NCBI RefSeq assembly: GCF_037203705.1
Contig: NZ_JBBCAT010000006.1
Location: forward strand, 124,001-188,000
DNA length: 64,000 nt
Direction: 5' to 3'
Source: Prosthecomicrobium sp. N25
Lineage (GTDB): Bacteria > Pseudomonadota > Alphaproteobacteria > Rhizobiales > Ancalomicrobiaceae
Both the position numbers and the translations under genes were made by a program. The notes under the pieces were generated by a model. The model was not told the origin of the DNA. It saw only the letters and a program-made list of their open reading frames with translations, and did no database searches. Below are positions 27,517 to 36,989 of this stretch, piece after piece. The number at the start of each line of letters is the position of its first letter. Within the stretch, counting starts at the first letter, position 1.

Positions 27517-27909
27517 ATGTCGAAGACGCCCCTCCAGCCTGCCGCGATCCGTGCGCCCTTCGCGCGCTACAGCCACGGCATCGAGCTCGCGCCCGGCGCG
27601 CGCACGGTCTTCGTCTCCGGCCAGCTCGGCGTGCGCGCCGACGACACCGTCCCGGAGAGCGTCGCCGACCAGGCCCACCTCTGCTTCGACAACATCGCCG
27701 CCATCCTGGCCGAGGCCGGGATGACCCTCGACGACGTCGTCCAGCTGCGCGCCTTCGTCACCGACCGGGCCTTCATGAGGGACTACATGGCCGTCCGCGA
27801 CGCCCGCGTCGGCTCGCCCCCGCCCGCCTCGACCCTGGTCGTCGTCACCGGCTTCACCCGCCCCGAGATGAAGGTCGAGGTGGAGGTGATCGCCGCGCGG
27901 CTGCCGTGA
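27517..27909 (+). CDS. RidA family protein (reactive enamine/imine deaminase)
   Basis: 130-residue protein of the YjgF/YER057c/UK114 (RidA) family. It has VFVSGQLGVRADDTV early in the chain, DQAHLCFDNIAAILAEAG in the middle and ASTLVVVTGFTRPEMKVEVEVIA at the end. These proteins hydrolyse enamine/imine intermediates; many copies sit in catabolic operons acting on aminated ring-opening products. The neighbouring deaminases and creatininase fit such a role better than housekeeping RidA. Confidence 0.85.
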   Translation: MSKTPLQPAAIRAPFARYSHGIELAPGARTVFVSGQLGVRADDTVPESVADQAHLCFDNIAAILAEAGMTLDDVVQLRAFVTDRAFMRDYMAVRDARVGSPPPASTLVVVTGFTRPEMKVEVEVIAARLP

Positions 27910-27934
27910 TACGGTGCGGTCGCGAGGTGTCTTG

Positions 27935-28486
27935 ATGGCCGAGACCAAGTTCGAACGGATGGATCCCGAGACGTTCCTGGCGTGGGCGACGCGCCAGGAG
28001 GGGACTTACGAACTCGTCGACGGCATCCCGCGCGCCATGACCGGGGCCCGAAAGGGTCACGACCGGGCCGTCGTCCTGGGTTTGTCGTCGCTGTCGCGAA
28101 GGCTGGAGGGCAGCCCGTGCGAGCCCTTCACCGAGGCTCTCGCGATCAGTATCCCGAACGGCAACGTCCGCCGCCCCGACATCACGGTGGACTGCGGTCG
28201 TCCGGATGACGACTTGCTCTACGCGGACAGGCCGATTCTGGTCATCGAAGTCCTGAGCCCGTCGACACGGAGCGTCGATACGTTGCGCAAGGTCCTGGAG
28301 TACCAGCGCGTCGCCACGATCCAGTACATCCTGCTGATCGAGCCGGCCGAACCGGTCGGCATCCTGCATGCCCGGCAAGACGGGGGTTGGACCATGCAGG
28401 AATTCCTCGGCTATGACACCGTGATCGGCATGCCGGCGATCGGCCTCGACATCCCCTTGCGCGATTTCTATAGGACACGTGCCTGA
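27935..28486 (+). CDS. Uma2 family (DUF820) PD-(D/E)XK nuclease-like protein
   Basis: 183 residues with the Uma2 pattern: N-terminal YELVDGIPRAM, then RRPDITVDC and VIEVLSPSTRSVD, giving the D and E-x-V acidic pair of the PD-(D/E)XK fold, and a later aromatic LLIEPAEP strand. Uma2 proteins are predicted endonucleases of unknown role, often transposon-spread and multicopy. It is wedged between ridA and the 8-oxoguanine deaminase gene (no gap to the latter) and may be a neutral insertion. Confidence 0.75.
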   Translation: MAETKFERMDPETFLAWATRQEGTYELVDGIPRAMTGARKGHDRAVVLGLSSLSRRLEGSPCEPFTEALAISIPNGNVRRPDITVDCGRPDDDLLYADRPILVIEVLSPSTRSVDTLRKVLEYQRVATIQYILLIEPAEPVGILHARQDGGWTMQEFLGYDTVIGMPAIGLDIPLRDFYRTRA

Positions 28487-29827
28487 ATGCCCCTCTGGCT
28501 GAAAGACCCCATCGCCCTGCTCGCCGACGGCGCCGAGCGGGGCGTCGTGATCGACGGGCGGCGCATCGTCGAGCTCGTCGGCCGCGGGCGCGAACCGGCG
28601 AGCCCGGTGCACGAGGTCTTCGACGCTTCGCGCCACGTGGTCGTGCCCGGCCTCGTCAACACCCACCACCACATGTTCCAGACGCTGACGCGGGCGCACC
28701 CGGCCGCGATCAACAAGGAACTCTTCCCCTGGCTCGCCGCGCTCTTCCCCATCTGGGCGAAGAACGTGAATCCCGCAAACCTGCGCCTCGCCACACGGCT
28801 CGCCCTGACCGAGCTCCTGATGTCCGGCTGCACCACCGTGTCGGACCATCAGTACCTCTTCCCGCCCGGCCTCGACGCCGCGATGGACATCCAGGCCGAG
28901 GAGGCGACCGCCGCCGGCATGCGCATGACGCTGACCCGCGGCTCGCTCAACATGTCGGTCGAGGAGGGCGGCAACGCGGTGGCGGACGCCACCCAGGACG
29001 TCGACACCATCCTGGCCGACTGCGAGCGCGTGCTCGGCCGCTACCATGACCGGTCCGAAGGCGCCATGCTGCAGGTCGCGCTGGCTCCTTGCGCCCCCTT
29101 CAACGTCACCAAGCGCCTGATGGTCGAGACCGCCCGGCTCGCCGAGCGCCACGATTGCCGGCTGCACACCCACCTCGGCGAGACCCGCGACGAGGACGAG
29201 TACTGTCTCGCCAACTTCCAGTGCCGGCCGGTCGACTATCTCGAGGAGGTCGGCTGGCTTCAGGACCGGACCTGGCTCGCCCACGGCATCCACTTCACCG
29301 ACGAGGAGGTGCGCCGTCTCGGCCGGCACCGCGTCGGCGTCTGCCATTGCCCGACGTCCAACATGGTGCTCGCCTCCGGCCATTGCCGGACCCGCGAGCT
29401 GGAGGCGGCCGGCGTTCCCGTCGGCCTCGGCGTCGACGGTTCGGCGTCGAACGACAATTCCAACCTGATGGAGGGCGTCCGCCACGCCCTCATGATCGGG
29501 CGCCTCACCTACGACGCCACGCTCACCCACCTGGACGCCCTGCGCTGGGCGACCGAAGGCTCGGCCGCCTGCCTCGGCCGCACCGACATCGGCCGCATCG
29601 CGCCCGGGCTGCAGGCCGACCTGGCGCTCTTCACCCTGGACGAGTTGCGCTTCTCCGGCGCGGGCGACCCGATCGCGGCCCTCGTCCTCTGCGGCGCGCA
29701 CAGGGCCGACCGGGTGATGGTCGCCGGCGACTGGCGCGTGGTCGACGGCCTGCCGCTCCACGTCGACGTCGCGGAACTGCGCGCCCAGCATGGGGCCGCC
29801 GCCCGCCGTTTCCTCGAAAACCTCTGA
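28487..29827 (+). CDS. 8-oxoguanine deaminase-like amidohydrolase
   Basis: 446 residues of the TrzN/AtzB/guanine-deaminase branch of amidohydrolases. Metal-binding NTHHHMFQ is at residues 58-65, HTHLGETRDEDEY near 230, AHGIHFTDEE near 265, and the catalytic-aspartate region GVDGSASNDNSN near 318. The closest family match is 8-oxoguanine deaminase, which converts 8-oxoguanine to urate; isocytosine and triazine deaminases are related. It fits the heterocycle-handling theme of this region. Confidence 0.8.
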   Translation: MPLWLKDPIALLADGAERGVVIDGRRIVELVGRGREPASPVHEVFDASRHVVVPGLVNTHHHMFQTLTRAHPAAINKELFPWLAALFPIWAKNVNPANLRLATRLALTELLMSGCTTVSDHQYLFPPGLDAAMDIQAEEATAAGMRMTLTRGSLNMSVEEGGNAVADATQDVDTILADCERVLGRYHDRSEGAMLQVALAPCAPFNVTKRLMVETARLAERHDCRLHTHLGETRDEDEYCLANFQCRPVDYLEEVGWLQDRTWLAHGIHFTDEEVRRLGRHRVGVCHCPTSNMVLASGHCRTRELEAAGVPVGLGVDGSASNDNSNLMEGVRHALMIGRLTYDATLTHLDALRWATEGSAACLGRTDIGRIAPGLQADLALFTLDELRFSGAGDPIAALVLCGAHRADRVMVAGDWRVVDGLPLHVDVAELRAQHGAAARRFLENL

Positions 29828-29841
29828 AGAAGGCCCCGCGC

Positions 29842-30645
29842 ATGCCCCCGAAGCGCTTCTGGCACGAGATGACCACCTACGACTTCCGCGTCCCGGAGGC
29901 CGCCGAATGGATCGCCGTGCTTCCCGTCGCGGCCATCGAGCAGCACGGCCCCCACCTGCCGCTCGCCACCGACATGATCATCAACAACGGCCATATCGCG
30001 CGCACGCTGAAGATCCTGCCCGCCGACATCCCCGCCGTCTTCCTGCCCACCCAGGCGATCGGCAAGTCGAACGAGCACATCTCGTCCCCCGGCACCCTGA
30101 CCTTCACGTGGGAAACCGTGACACGGAGCTGGCTCGAGATCGGCGACAGCGTGGCGCGCGCCGGCCTGCGCAAGATGGTGATCATCAACAGCCACGGCGG
30201 CAACGTGCCGATCATCGACGTCGTCGCCCGCGAGCTGCGCGTCCGCCACGACATGCTGGTGGTGGCGACCGCCTGGTCGCGATTCGGCCAGCCGGACGGC
30301 CTCTACGGCGCCCACGACCGGGCCTTCGGCATCCACGGCGGCGAGATCGAGACCTCCATCATGCTGGCGCTGCGCCCGGACCTGGTGAAGATGGATCTCG
30401 CCCAGGACTTCCGCTCCGCCCAGGAGGATTTCGAGCAGGAGTTCAAGCACCTGCGCGCCCACGGCCAGATCCAGTTCGGCTGGAAGGCCCAGGACCTGAA
30501 CCGCGACGGTACCGTCGGCAACGCCGCCATCGCCACGGCCGAAAAGGGGAACGCCTCCCTCGACCATGCGGCGGCCGTCATGGTCGAGCTCCTCGACGAC
30601 GTCCGCCGCTTCGACCTCGCCCGCCTCTGGCGTCCCGACGCCTGA
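29842..30645 (+). CDS. Creatininase family protein
   Basis: 267 residues. The family's metal ligands are visible: E33 and H35 in AAIEQHGPHLPLATD, D44, the central histidine in INSHGGNVP, and the glutamate in HGGEIETS. Creatininases are metal-dependent amidohydrolases; besides creatinine, members open other lactam or formamide rings, including steps in flavin precursor metabolism. It follows the 8-oxoguanine deaminase-like gene by 14 bases, so both probably act on related ring compounds. Confidence 0.82.
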   Translation: MPPKRFWHEMTTYDFRVPEAAEWIAVLPVAAIEQHGPHLPLATDMIINNGHIARTLKILPADIPAVFLPTQAIGKSNEHISSPGTLTFTWETVTRSWLEIGDSVARAGLRKMVIINSHGGNVPIIDVVARELRVRHDMLVVATAWSRFGQPDGLYGAHDRAFGIHGGEIETSIMLALRPDLVKMDLAQDFRSAQEDFEQEFKHLRAHGQIQFGWKAQDLNRDGTVGNAAIATAEKGNASLDHAAAVMVELLDDVRRFDLARLWRPDA

Positions 30646-30660
30646 GCGGGCCGGCCCCGC

Positions 30661-31740
30661 TCACGGGCAAGGGTTCGGAGACCTCAGGTGGATGGCGTCG
30701 ATGGCCGCCTCGAGCTCCGGCGTGATCCTCACCGAAAGGCTGCCGAGGCAGGTGGCGAGCTGGTCCATGGTGGTCGCCCCGATGATGGCGGCAGTCGTGA
30801 AGGGCCGCGACGCCGCGAAGGCGATGGCCATCTGGGCCGGATCGAGCCCCTGCGCGGCGGCCAGCTCGCAATAGGCGTCGAAGGCCGGCGCGGCCTGCGG
30901 GCCCTCGTAGCGCTGCAGCCGGTTGAACAGCGCCTTGCGCGACTTCGGCGGCAGCGCCCCGTTCCGGTACTTGCCGGTCAGGAATCCCTGCGCGAGCGGC
31001 GAGTAGGCCAGGAGCCCGACGTCCTCGCGCAGCGCGACCTCCGCCAGGTTGACCTCGAAGGTGCGGTTGACCAGCGAATAGGCGTTCTGGATCGACTGGA
31101 TGCGCGGCAGCCCGCGCGTCTCGGCCGCGAACAGCCACTTCATCGTACCCCAGGACGTCTCGTTCGAGACGCCGAGATGGCGGATGCGGCCCGCCTTCAC
31201 GTGCGCCGCGAGCGCGTCGAGCGACTCCTCGATCGCCGTCTCGTCTGCGGCCGGCGCCGGCGTGCGCCAGACCATGGGGTTCGATCCGAACTGCACCACG
31301 GGCCGGTCCGGATAGTGCACCTGGTAGAGGTCGATGAAGTCTGTCCTGAGCCGCTTCAGGCTCTTGGCGACCGCCTCGTCGATCTGACGGCGCATGAGCC
31401 GGGTCGGCGAGCCGTCGTCGCGCAGCCACGAATTGGCGCTCCGGCCCGACACCTTTGTGGCGAGGATGACCTTGTCGCGGTTCTTCCGGGCCGCGAACCA
31501 CGTCCCGATGATCTCCTCGGTCCGGCCCTGCGTCTCCGGCCGCGGCGGGACGGCGTACATCTCGGCCGTGTCGATGAAGTTGATCCCGGCATCGAGCGCC
31601 GCGTCGAGCTGCGCATGCCCCTCGGCCTCGGTGTTCTGCTCGCCCCAGGTCATCGTGCCGAGACAGAGGGCGGAGACCCGGAGGTCGGTCCGCCCGAGCG
31701 GGCGGTAAGTCATGGACACGGGTTCGCGGCTGGCCGGCAT
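30661..31740 (-). CDS. Aldo/keto reductase (Tas/YajO-like)
   Basis: 359 residues of the NADPH-dependent aldo/keto reductase family, Tas/YhdN branch. It has FIDTAEMYAVPPR holding the catalytic D and Y, the lysine strand VILATKVSG and DFIDLYQVHYPDRP with the histidine. A C-terminal cofactor motif (AIIGATTMDQL) completes it. The start at 31740 is chosen because GAGGA lies 5 bases upstream; 31713 is the alternative and lacks a ribosome-binding site. Convergent with the creatininase gene, 15 bases apart. Confidence 0.85.
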   Translation of the reverse strand: MPASREPVSMTYRPLGRTDLRVSALCLGTMTWGEQNTEAEGHAQLDAALDAGINFIDTAEMYAVPPRPETQGRTEEIIGTWFAARKNRDKVILATKVSGRSANSWLRDDGSPTRLMRRQIDEAVAKSLKRLRTDFIDLYQVHYPDRPVVQFGSNPMVWRTPAPAADETAIEESLDALAAHVKAGRIRHLGVSNETSWGTMKWLFAAETRGLPRIQSIQNAYSLVNRTFEVNLAEVALREDVGLLAYSPLAQGFLTGKYRNGALPPKSRKALFNRLQRYEGPQAAPAFDAYCELAAAQGLDPAQMAIAFAASRPFTTAAIIGATTMDQLATCLGSLSVRITPELEAAIDAIHLRSPNPCP

Positions 31741-31743
31741 GGT

Positions 31744-31758
31744 AATCCTCGTAGGATT
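31744..31758 (-). promoter_or_regulatory. Perfect inverted repeat covering the ribosome-binding site of the aldo/keto reductase gene
   Basis: AATCCT-acg-AGGATT on the message strand forms a 6-bp stem with a 3-base loop. Its right arm contains the Shine-Dalgarno sequence of the aldo/keto reductase gene, 3 bases before the ATG. It could occlude ribosome binding or be a protein site. Confidence 0.4.
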
Positions 31759-31798
31759 GCGGAAGATACGGATCAGTAGCCCGATCGCGACTCGGGAC

Positions 31799-32449
31799 TC
31801 AAGACCGCTTCGCCCGAACCCGCCCGATCAGTTCCTCCACCTTTGGCAAGATCCGCGCCACGATCCGGTCCACCCCCGCCCGGTTCGGATGGATGCCGTC
31901 GCGTTGGTTCAGCGCCGGGTCGAGCACCACGCCCTCCAGGAAGAACGGATCGAAGATCACGCCGTACCTGGCCGCCACCTCGGGGAAGATCGGGTCGTAG
32001 GCGGCCTGGTAGGCCGGCCCCATGTTGCGCGGCGCCAGCATGCCGGCCAGCAACACCGGGATGCCGCGCCCGGTCAGCGTGCCCACGATGCCGTCGATCG
32101 CCTGCCGGGTGACCTTCGGGTCGATCCCGCGCAGGGCGTCGTTGGCGCCGAACTCCACGATCGCCGCATCCGCCCCCTCGGCCAGCGCCCAGTCGAGCCG
32201 CGCGAATCCCTGGTCGGCGGTGTCGCCGGAGACGCCCGCGTTGATCACGCGAACGTGATGCCCCCGCGCCTTCAGGGCCTCCTCGAGCCGAACCGGGAAC
32301 GCGTCGCCCGGCGGCAGGCCGTAGCCCGCCGTCAGGCTGTCGCCGAGCGCCAGGATGCGGATCGGGTCCGCGGCAGCGGCCGGCAGGGCCGTCGCGGCGA
32401 GGCAGAGGAGGACCGGGACGAGTCCCCTGAGGCGTCGGCTGAAAATCAT
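31799..32449 (-). CDS. tesA: Arylesterase / lysophospholipase, TesA-like SGNH hydrolase
   Basis: 216 residues. The signal peptide ends near residue 27 (ALPAAAADP), so it acts in the periplasm. SGNH blocks are clear: ALGDSLTAGYG with the nucleophile serine, the glycine in INAGVSGDT, FGANDALRG with the asparagine, and DGIHPNRAG with the catalytic aspartate and histidine. It hydrolyses short acyl esters, thioesters or lysophospholipids. It is divergent from an ABC ATPase gene, an arrangement also seen for tesA and ybbA in other proteobacteria. Confidence 0.88.
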   Translation of the reverse strand: MIFSRRLRGLVPVLLCLAATALPAAAADPIRILALGDSLTAGYGLPPGDAFPVRLEEALKARGHHVRVINAGVSGDTADQGFARLDWALAEGADAAIVEFGANDALRGIDPKVTRQAIDGIVGTLTGRGIPVLLAGMLAPRNMGPAYQAAYDPIFPEVAARYGVIFDPFFLEGVVLDPALNQRDGIHPNRAGVDRIVARILPKVEELIGRVRAKRS

Positions 32450-32565
32450 GAGATGAACCGTTCGCTCCGATGTGACTGGATCGAAACCGGGCCGCTCCCA
32501 TATCAGGCGTGGCCGCGTCCCGTCCGCGGGCATCCGGCCCGCCGTCCACCATATAGGTCCCGCCC

Positions 32566-33276
<711 letters not shown>

Positions 33277-33284
33277 GCCCGCCG

Positions 33285-35876
33285 ATGGCCGCCTTCGTGC
33301 CCGCCCCCCGCGCCCAGTCCAACGCGGTCGCGTTCCGTTTCGCCCTGCGCGAGCTGCGCGGCGGCCTGCGCGGCTTCTGGATCTTCATCCTCTGCATCGC
33401 CCTCGGCGTGATGGCGATCTCGGGCGTGAACTCGGTCAGCCGCGCCATGACGGAGACGATCGCCGACGAGGGCCAGACCATCCTCGGCGGCGACGTCGCC
33501 TTCGCGCTGATCCACCGGCAGGCGACGCCCGACGAGCGGGCCTATCTGAACCGGCTCGGCGCCGTCTCGGAGGTCGCCACCCTGCGCGCCATGGCCCGCA
33601 AGGGCGACGGCGTCGACCAGGCGCTGGTCGAGATCAAATCGGTGGACGGGGCCTACCCGCTCTACGGCCGGCTCGAGGCCGAGGACGCCGGCGGGGCGCC
33701 GGTCCCCGATGCCCGCGCGCTGCTGGCCCGCCAACCGGACGGCTCCTGGGGCGGCCTCGTCGAGGTGCCGCTCCTGGTGCGCCTGGACCTCAGGGTCGGC
33801 GACAAGGTTTCGGTCGGCACGAGCGCCTTCACGATCACCGGCATCGTCCGCAACGAGCCAGACAAGGTGGCGGGCGGGGTCGGCTTCGGCCCGCGCCTCT
33901 TGATGAGCGCGGAGGCCCTCGCCGGCACCGGCCTCGTCCAGCCGGGCAGCCTCGTGCGCTGGCACTACCGGGTGCGCCTCGCAGCGGCCGCCCCCGACGA
34001 GGCCGCCCTCGACGCCATCGGCAAGGAGGCCGACCGCCTCTTCCCGACCGCCGGCTGGGAAATGCGCAGCCGCGCCAACGCGGCCCCCAACCTGAAGCGC
34101 AACATCGACCGCTTCGCCCAGTTCCTGACCCTGGTCGGCCTCACGGCCCTGATCATTGGCGGCGTCGGCGTCGCCAACGCGGTGCGCGCCTATCTGGAAG
34201 GCAAGCGGGAGGTGATCGCCACCTTCAAGTGCCTCGGCGCGACCGGCGGCTTCGTGTTCCGGGTCTACTTCCTGCAGATCATGGCGCTCGCCGCCGCCGG
34301 CATCCTCCTGGGCCTCGTGGCCGGCGCGGTGACGCCCTGGTTCGCCGGCCGCCTTCTCGCCGACCTGATCCCGCTCGGCGCCCGCGCCGCCCTCTACCCG
34401 TCCGAGCTGGCTCTGGCGGTCGCCTACGGCTTCCTGGCCGCCGCCGCCTTCGCGTGCCTGCCGCTCGGCCGCGCCCACGACATCCCCCCGACCGCCCTCT
34501 TCCGCGACCAGGTCGAGCCCGACCGCCGCTGGCCCCGCCCGCGCTACCTCGCAGGCGTGGCCGCCGCGCTCGCCGGCCTCGCCGCCCTGGCGATCGGCCT
34601 CGCCGAGGACCGCTTCGTCGCCCTCATGTACCTGGGCACCCTCGTCGGCGCCTTCCTGCTGCTGCGCGGCGTCGCCGCCGGGGTCATGGCGCTCGCCCGC
34701 CGCGCCCCGGCCGTCCGCTCCACCGAACTCCGGCTGGCGCTGCGCAACATCCACCGCCCGGGCGCGCCCACGCCGTCCGTCGTCCTGTCGCTCGGCCTCG
34801 GACTCACGCTCCTCGTCACACTCGCGCTCGTGGATTCCAACCTGCGCAGTCAGTTGACCAACCAGATCCCGCGCCAGGCGCCGAGCTTCTTCTTCCTCGA
34901 CGTGCCGAACCGCGACCTCGCCGCCTTCGACGCGCTCCTGAAGCGCGAGGCCCCGGAGGCGCTCGTCCAGCAGGTCCCCATGCTGCGCGGCCGCATCGTC
35001 GCCGCGAACGGCGTGGCCGCCGCCGAGCTCAAGCCGCCGCCCAACGCCGCCTGGGTGCTGAACGGCGACCGCGGCATAACCTACGCGGGAGAGGTGCCGG
35101 ACAACTCCCGGGTCGTCGAGGGGGCCTGGTGGGCCAAGGACTATGCCGGCCCGCCGCTCGTCTCCTTCGACGCCGAACTCGCCCGGCAGCTCGGCTTCAA
35201 GCTCGGCGACACCCTCAAGGTCAACGTGCTCGGCCGCGAGTTCGAGGCCCGGATCGCCAACCTGCGCAGCGTCCAATGGGAGTCGCTCGCCATCAACTTC
35301 GTGATGGTGTTTACCCCCAACACCTTCCGCGCCGCCCCGCACGGCCACCTCGCCACCGTGACCTGGCCCGACGGCGGCACGGCCGAGAAGGAGATCGCGC
35401 TCCTGCGCAAGGTCACGGCCGCCTTCCCGATCGTGACCACAATCCGCGTCAAGGACGCCCTCAAGGCCGTCGACGACCTCGTCTCCAAGCTCGCCGACGG
35501 CATCAGCGCCGCCGCGGGCGTCACGGTCCTGACCTCCGTGCTCGTCCTCGCCGGCGCGCTCGCGGCCGGCCAGCGCCGGCGCATCCTGGATGCGGTGATC
35601 CTGAAGACGCTCGGCGCCACCCGCCGCCGGCTGGTCACCGCGCTCGCGCTCGAATACGGTCTTCTCGGCCTCGCCACCGCGGTCTTCGGCCTCGCGGCCG
35701 GCACCGCGGGCGCCTGGATGGTCGTCTCCCGCGTGATGAACCTCGGCTTCGCCTTCGACGGCACCGTCGCGGTCGGCGCCGTCCTCGCCTCCCTGGCGGC
35801 GACCATCGGCTTTGGCCTGATCGACACCTGGCGCGCGCTCGGCGCCCGGCCCGCGCCGGCCCTCCGCAACCTGTGA
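33285..35876 (+). CDS. ABC transporter permease, YbbP-like (two FtsX domains)
   Basis: 863 residues. An N-terminal membrane helix (FWIFILCIALGVMAIS) is followed by a periplasmic domain, then an FtsX domain with several helices around residues 280-450. A second extracytoplasmic domain comes next, and a final FtsX domain near 740-860. The charged cytoplasmic loop KREVIATFKCLGATGG is typical of the coupling helix. Works with the upstream ATPase. Ends 149 bases before the ybhL-like gene; no terminator seen. Confidence 0.85.
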   Translation: MAAFVPAPRAQSNAVAFRFALRELRGGLRGFWIFILCIALGVMAISGVNSVSRAMTETIADEGQTILGGDVAFALIHRQATPDERAYLNRLGAVSEVATLRAMARKGDGVDQALVEIKSVDGAYPLYGRLEAEDAGGAPVPDARALLARQPDGSWGGLVEVPLLVRLDLRVGDKVSVGTSAFTITGIVRNEPDKVAGGVGFGPRLLMSAEALAGTGLVQPGSLVRWHYRVRLAAAAPDEAALDAIGKEADRLFPTAGWEMRSRANAAPNLKRNIDRFAQFLTLVGLTALIIGGVGVANAVRAYLEGKREVIATFKCLGATGGFVFRVYFLQIMALAAAGILLGLVAGAVTPWFAGRLLADLIPLGARAALYPSELALAVAYGFLAAAAFACLPLGRAHDIPPTALFRDQVEPDRRWPRPRYLAGVAAALAGLAALAIGLAEDRFVALMYLGTLVGAFLLLRGVAAGVMALARRAPAVRSTELRLALRNIHRPGAPTPSVVLSLGLGLTLLVTLALVDSNLRSQLTNQIPRQAPSFFFLDVPNRDLAAFDALLKREAPEALVQQVPMLRGRIVAANGVAAAELKPPPNAAWVLNGDRGITYAGEVPDNSRVVEGAWWAKDYAGPPLVSFDAELARQLGFKLGDTLKVNVLGREFEARIANLRSVQWESLAINFVMVFTPNTFRAAPHGHLATVTWPDGGTAEKEIALLRKVTAAFPIVTTIRVKDALKAVDDLVSKLADGISAAAGVTVLTSVLVLAGALAAGQRRRILDAVILKTLGATRRRLVTALALEYGLLGLATAVFGLAAGTAGAWMVVSRVMNLGFAFDGTVAVGAVLASLAATIGFGLIDTWRALGARPAPALRNL

Positions 35877-35940
35877 AGCCGCCGTTAAGGTTCGCCTGTC
35901 ACCATGGCCCTGAAACTGATAAAAACCTGACGTGACCCGC

Positions 35941-36025
35941 TTGCGGGGCTCTGCGCAGGGACCCATATTACGGTACGACCGCGAGGAGCGGTCCTTGGAC
36001 CGTCGACTTGAGAGGATGTCTGCCG
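35941..36025 (+). ncRNA. Structured 5' leader of the Bax-inhibitor gene; candidate ybhL RNA motif
   Basis: A possible promoter (TTGCGG at 35941-35946, then an AT-rich CATATTAC near 35964-35971) is followed at once by a compact hairpin at 35970-36003. The outer stem is ACGGT/ACCGT, the inner stem GACCGC/GCGGTC and the loop GAGGA. A competing hairpin, GGTCC-TT-GGACC (35990-36001), overlaps it. The ybhL RNA motif is described in Rhizobiales upstream of this same gene family. I cannot check the match to its covariance model. Confidence 0.45.
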
Positions 36026-36823
36026 ATGTCGAACTACGGGAACCAATACGCGCGGTTCGGCTCGACCGTGGCGCGTGCGGACGCCCAGGCCGTTGACCAG
36101 GGCCTGCGCGCCTACATGATTTCGATCTACAACTACATGGCGATCGGCGTGGCGCTGACCGGGCTTGCCGCGCTCGTCGTCTACAACATGTCGGTGACGA
36201 CCGTCGGCGCCCCCGATGCGGTGGCTACGATCCGCGGCGGTATCGCACTGACCGAACTCGGCCGGCTGCTCTTCGTGAGCCCGCTGAAGTGGGTGATCGT
36301 CTTCGCGCCCGTGGCGCTGGTGTTCCTGCTGGGCTTCCGGGTGCAGTCGATGCAGCCGTCCACCGCCCAGATGGTATTCTGGCTCTACGCGGCCCTCGTC
36401 GGCGTCTCGCTCGCCACCGTGTTCCTGGTCTACACGCACGCCTCGATCGCGCGGGTGTTCTTCATCACCGCGGCGAGCTTCGGCGCCCTGTCGCTCTACG
36501 GCTACACGACGTCGAAGTCCCTGTCGGGCTGGGGCTCCTTCCTGTTCATGGGTCTGATCGGCATCCTGATCGCGAGCCTGGTGAACATCTTCCTGGCCTC
36601 CTCGGCCCTGCAGTTCGCCATCTCGGTGATCGGCGTGCTGGTCTTCGCGGGCCTGACCGCCTACGACACCCAGCGCCTCAAGGAGGAGTACGTCTACAGC
36701 CTCCAGGGCGCCGACGAGGCCACTATCGGCCGCTCGGCGATCATGGGCGCGCTGACGCTCTACCTCGACTTCATCAACCTCTTCACCATGCTGCTGCAGC
36801 TGTTCGGCCAGCGCCAGGAGTGA
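36026..36823 (+). CDS. ybhL: Bax inhibitor-1/YccA (YbhL) family membrane protein
   Basis: 265 residues with seven membrane helices and the C-terminal family signature TAYDTQRLKEEY followed by LTLYLDFINLFTMLLQLFGQRQ. Members are inner-membrane proteins of the BI-1 fold, which in bacteria include calcium-leak channels and partners of the FtsH protease. GAGAGGA lies about 9 bases before the ATG. It is a single-gene unit with a strong terminator downstream, and its leader has a compact RNA structure. Confidence 0.88.
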   Translation: MSNYGNQYARFGSTVARADAQAVDQGLRAYMISIYNYMAIGVALTGLAALVVYNMSVTTVGAPDAVATIRGGIALTELGRLLFVSPLKWVIVFAPVALVFLLGFRVQSMQPSTAQMVFWLYAALVGVSLATVFLVYTHASIARVFFITAASFGALSLYGYTTSKSLSGWGSFLFMGLIGILIASLVNIFLASSALQFAISVIGVLVFAGLTAYDTQRLKEEYVYSLQGADEATIGRSAIMGALTLYLDFINLFTMLLQLFGQRQE

Positions 36824-36860
36824 CGGAGTCGGCCCGAGCGGCCGGATGATGGAGACATCG

Positions 36861-36895
36861 GGGCGCGGTCCGCAGGGACCGCGCCCTTTCCTTTT
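36861..36895 (+). terminator. Rho-independent terminator after ybhL
   Basis: An 11-bp perfect stem (GGGCGCGGTCC / GGACCGCGCCC) with the loop GCAG is followed by TTTCCTTTT. It begins 38 bases after the ybhL stop. Confidence 0.8.
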
Positions 36896-36933
36896 GGCGA
36901 CCGAGGGGCCGGTCGTCCGGCCTCCGGAACGGC

Positions 36934-36961
36934 GAATGCCCGGGCCTGGGCCCGGGCATTC
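36934..36961. repeat. Perfect 13-bp inverted repeat near the 3' end of the sucD2 transcript
   Basis: GAATGCCCGGGCC and GGCCCGGGCATTC flank a 2-base centre. It lies 29 bases beyond the sucD2 stop codon, so it can fold at the 3' end of that minus-strand message. No U-tract follows, so it may protect or stall rather than terminate. Confidence 0.5.
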
Positions 36962-36989
36962 CATTGGGTTCCGAGGGGTTCGGGCGCGG

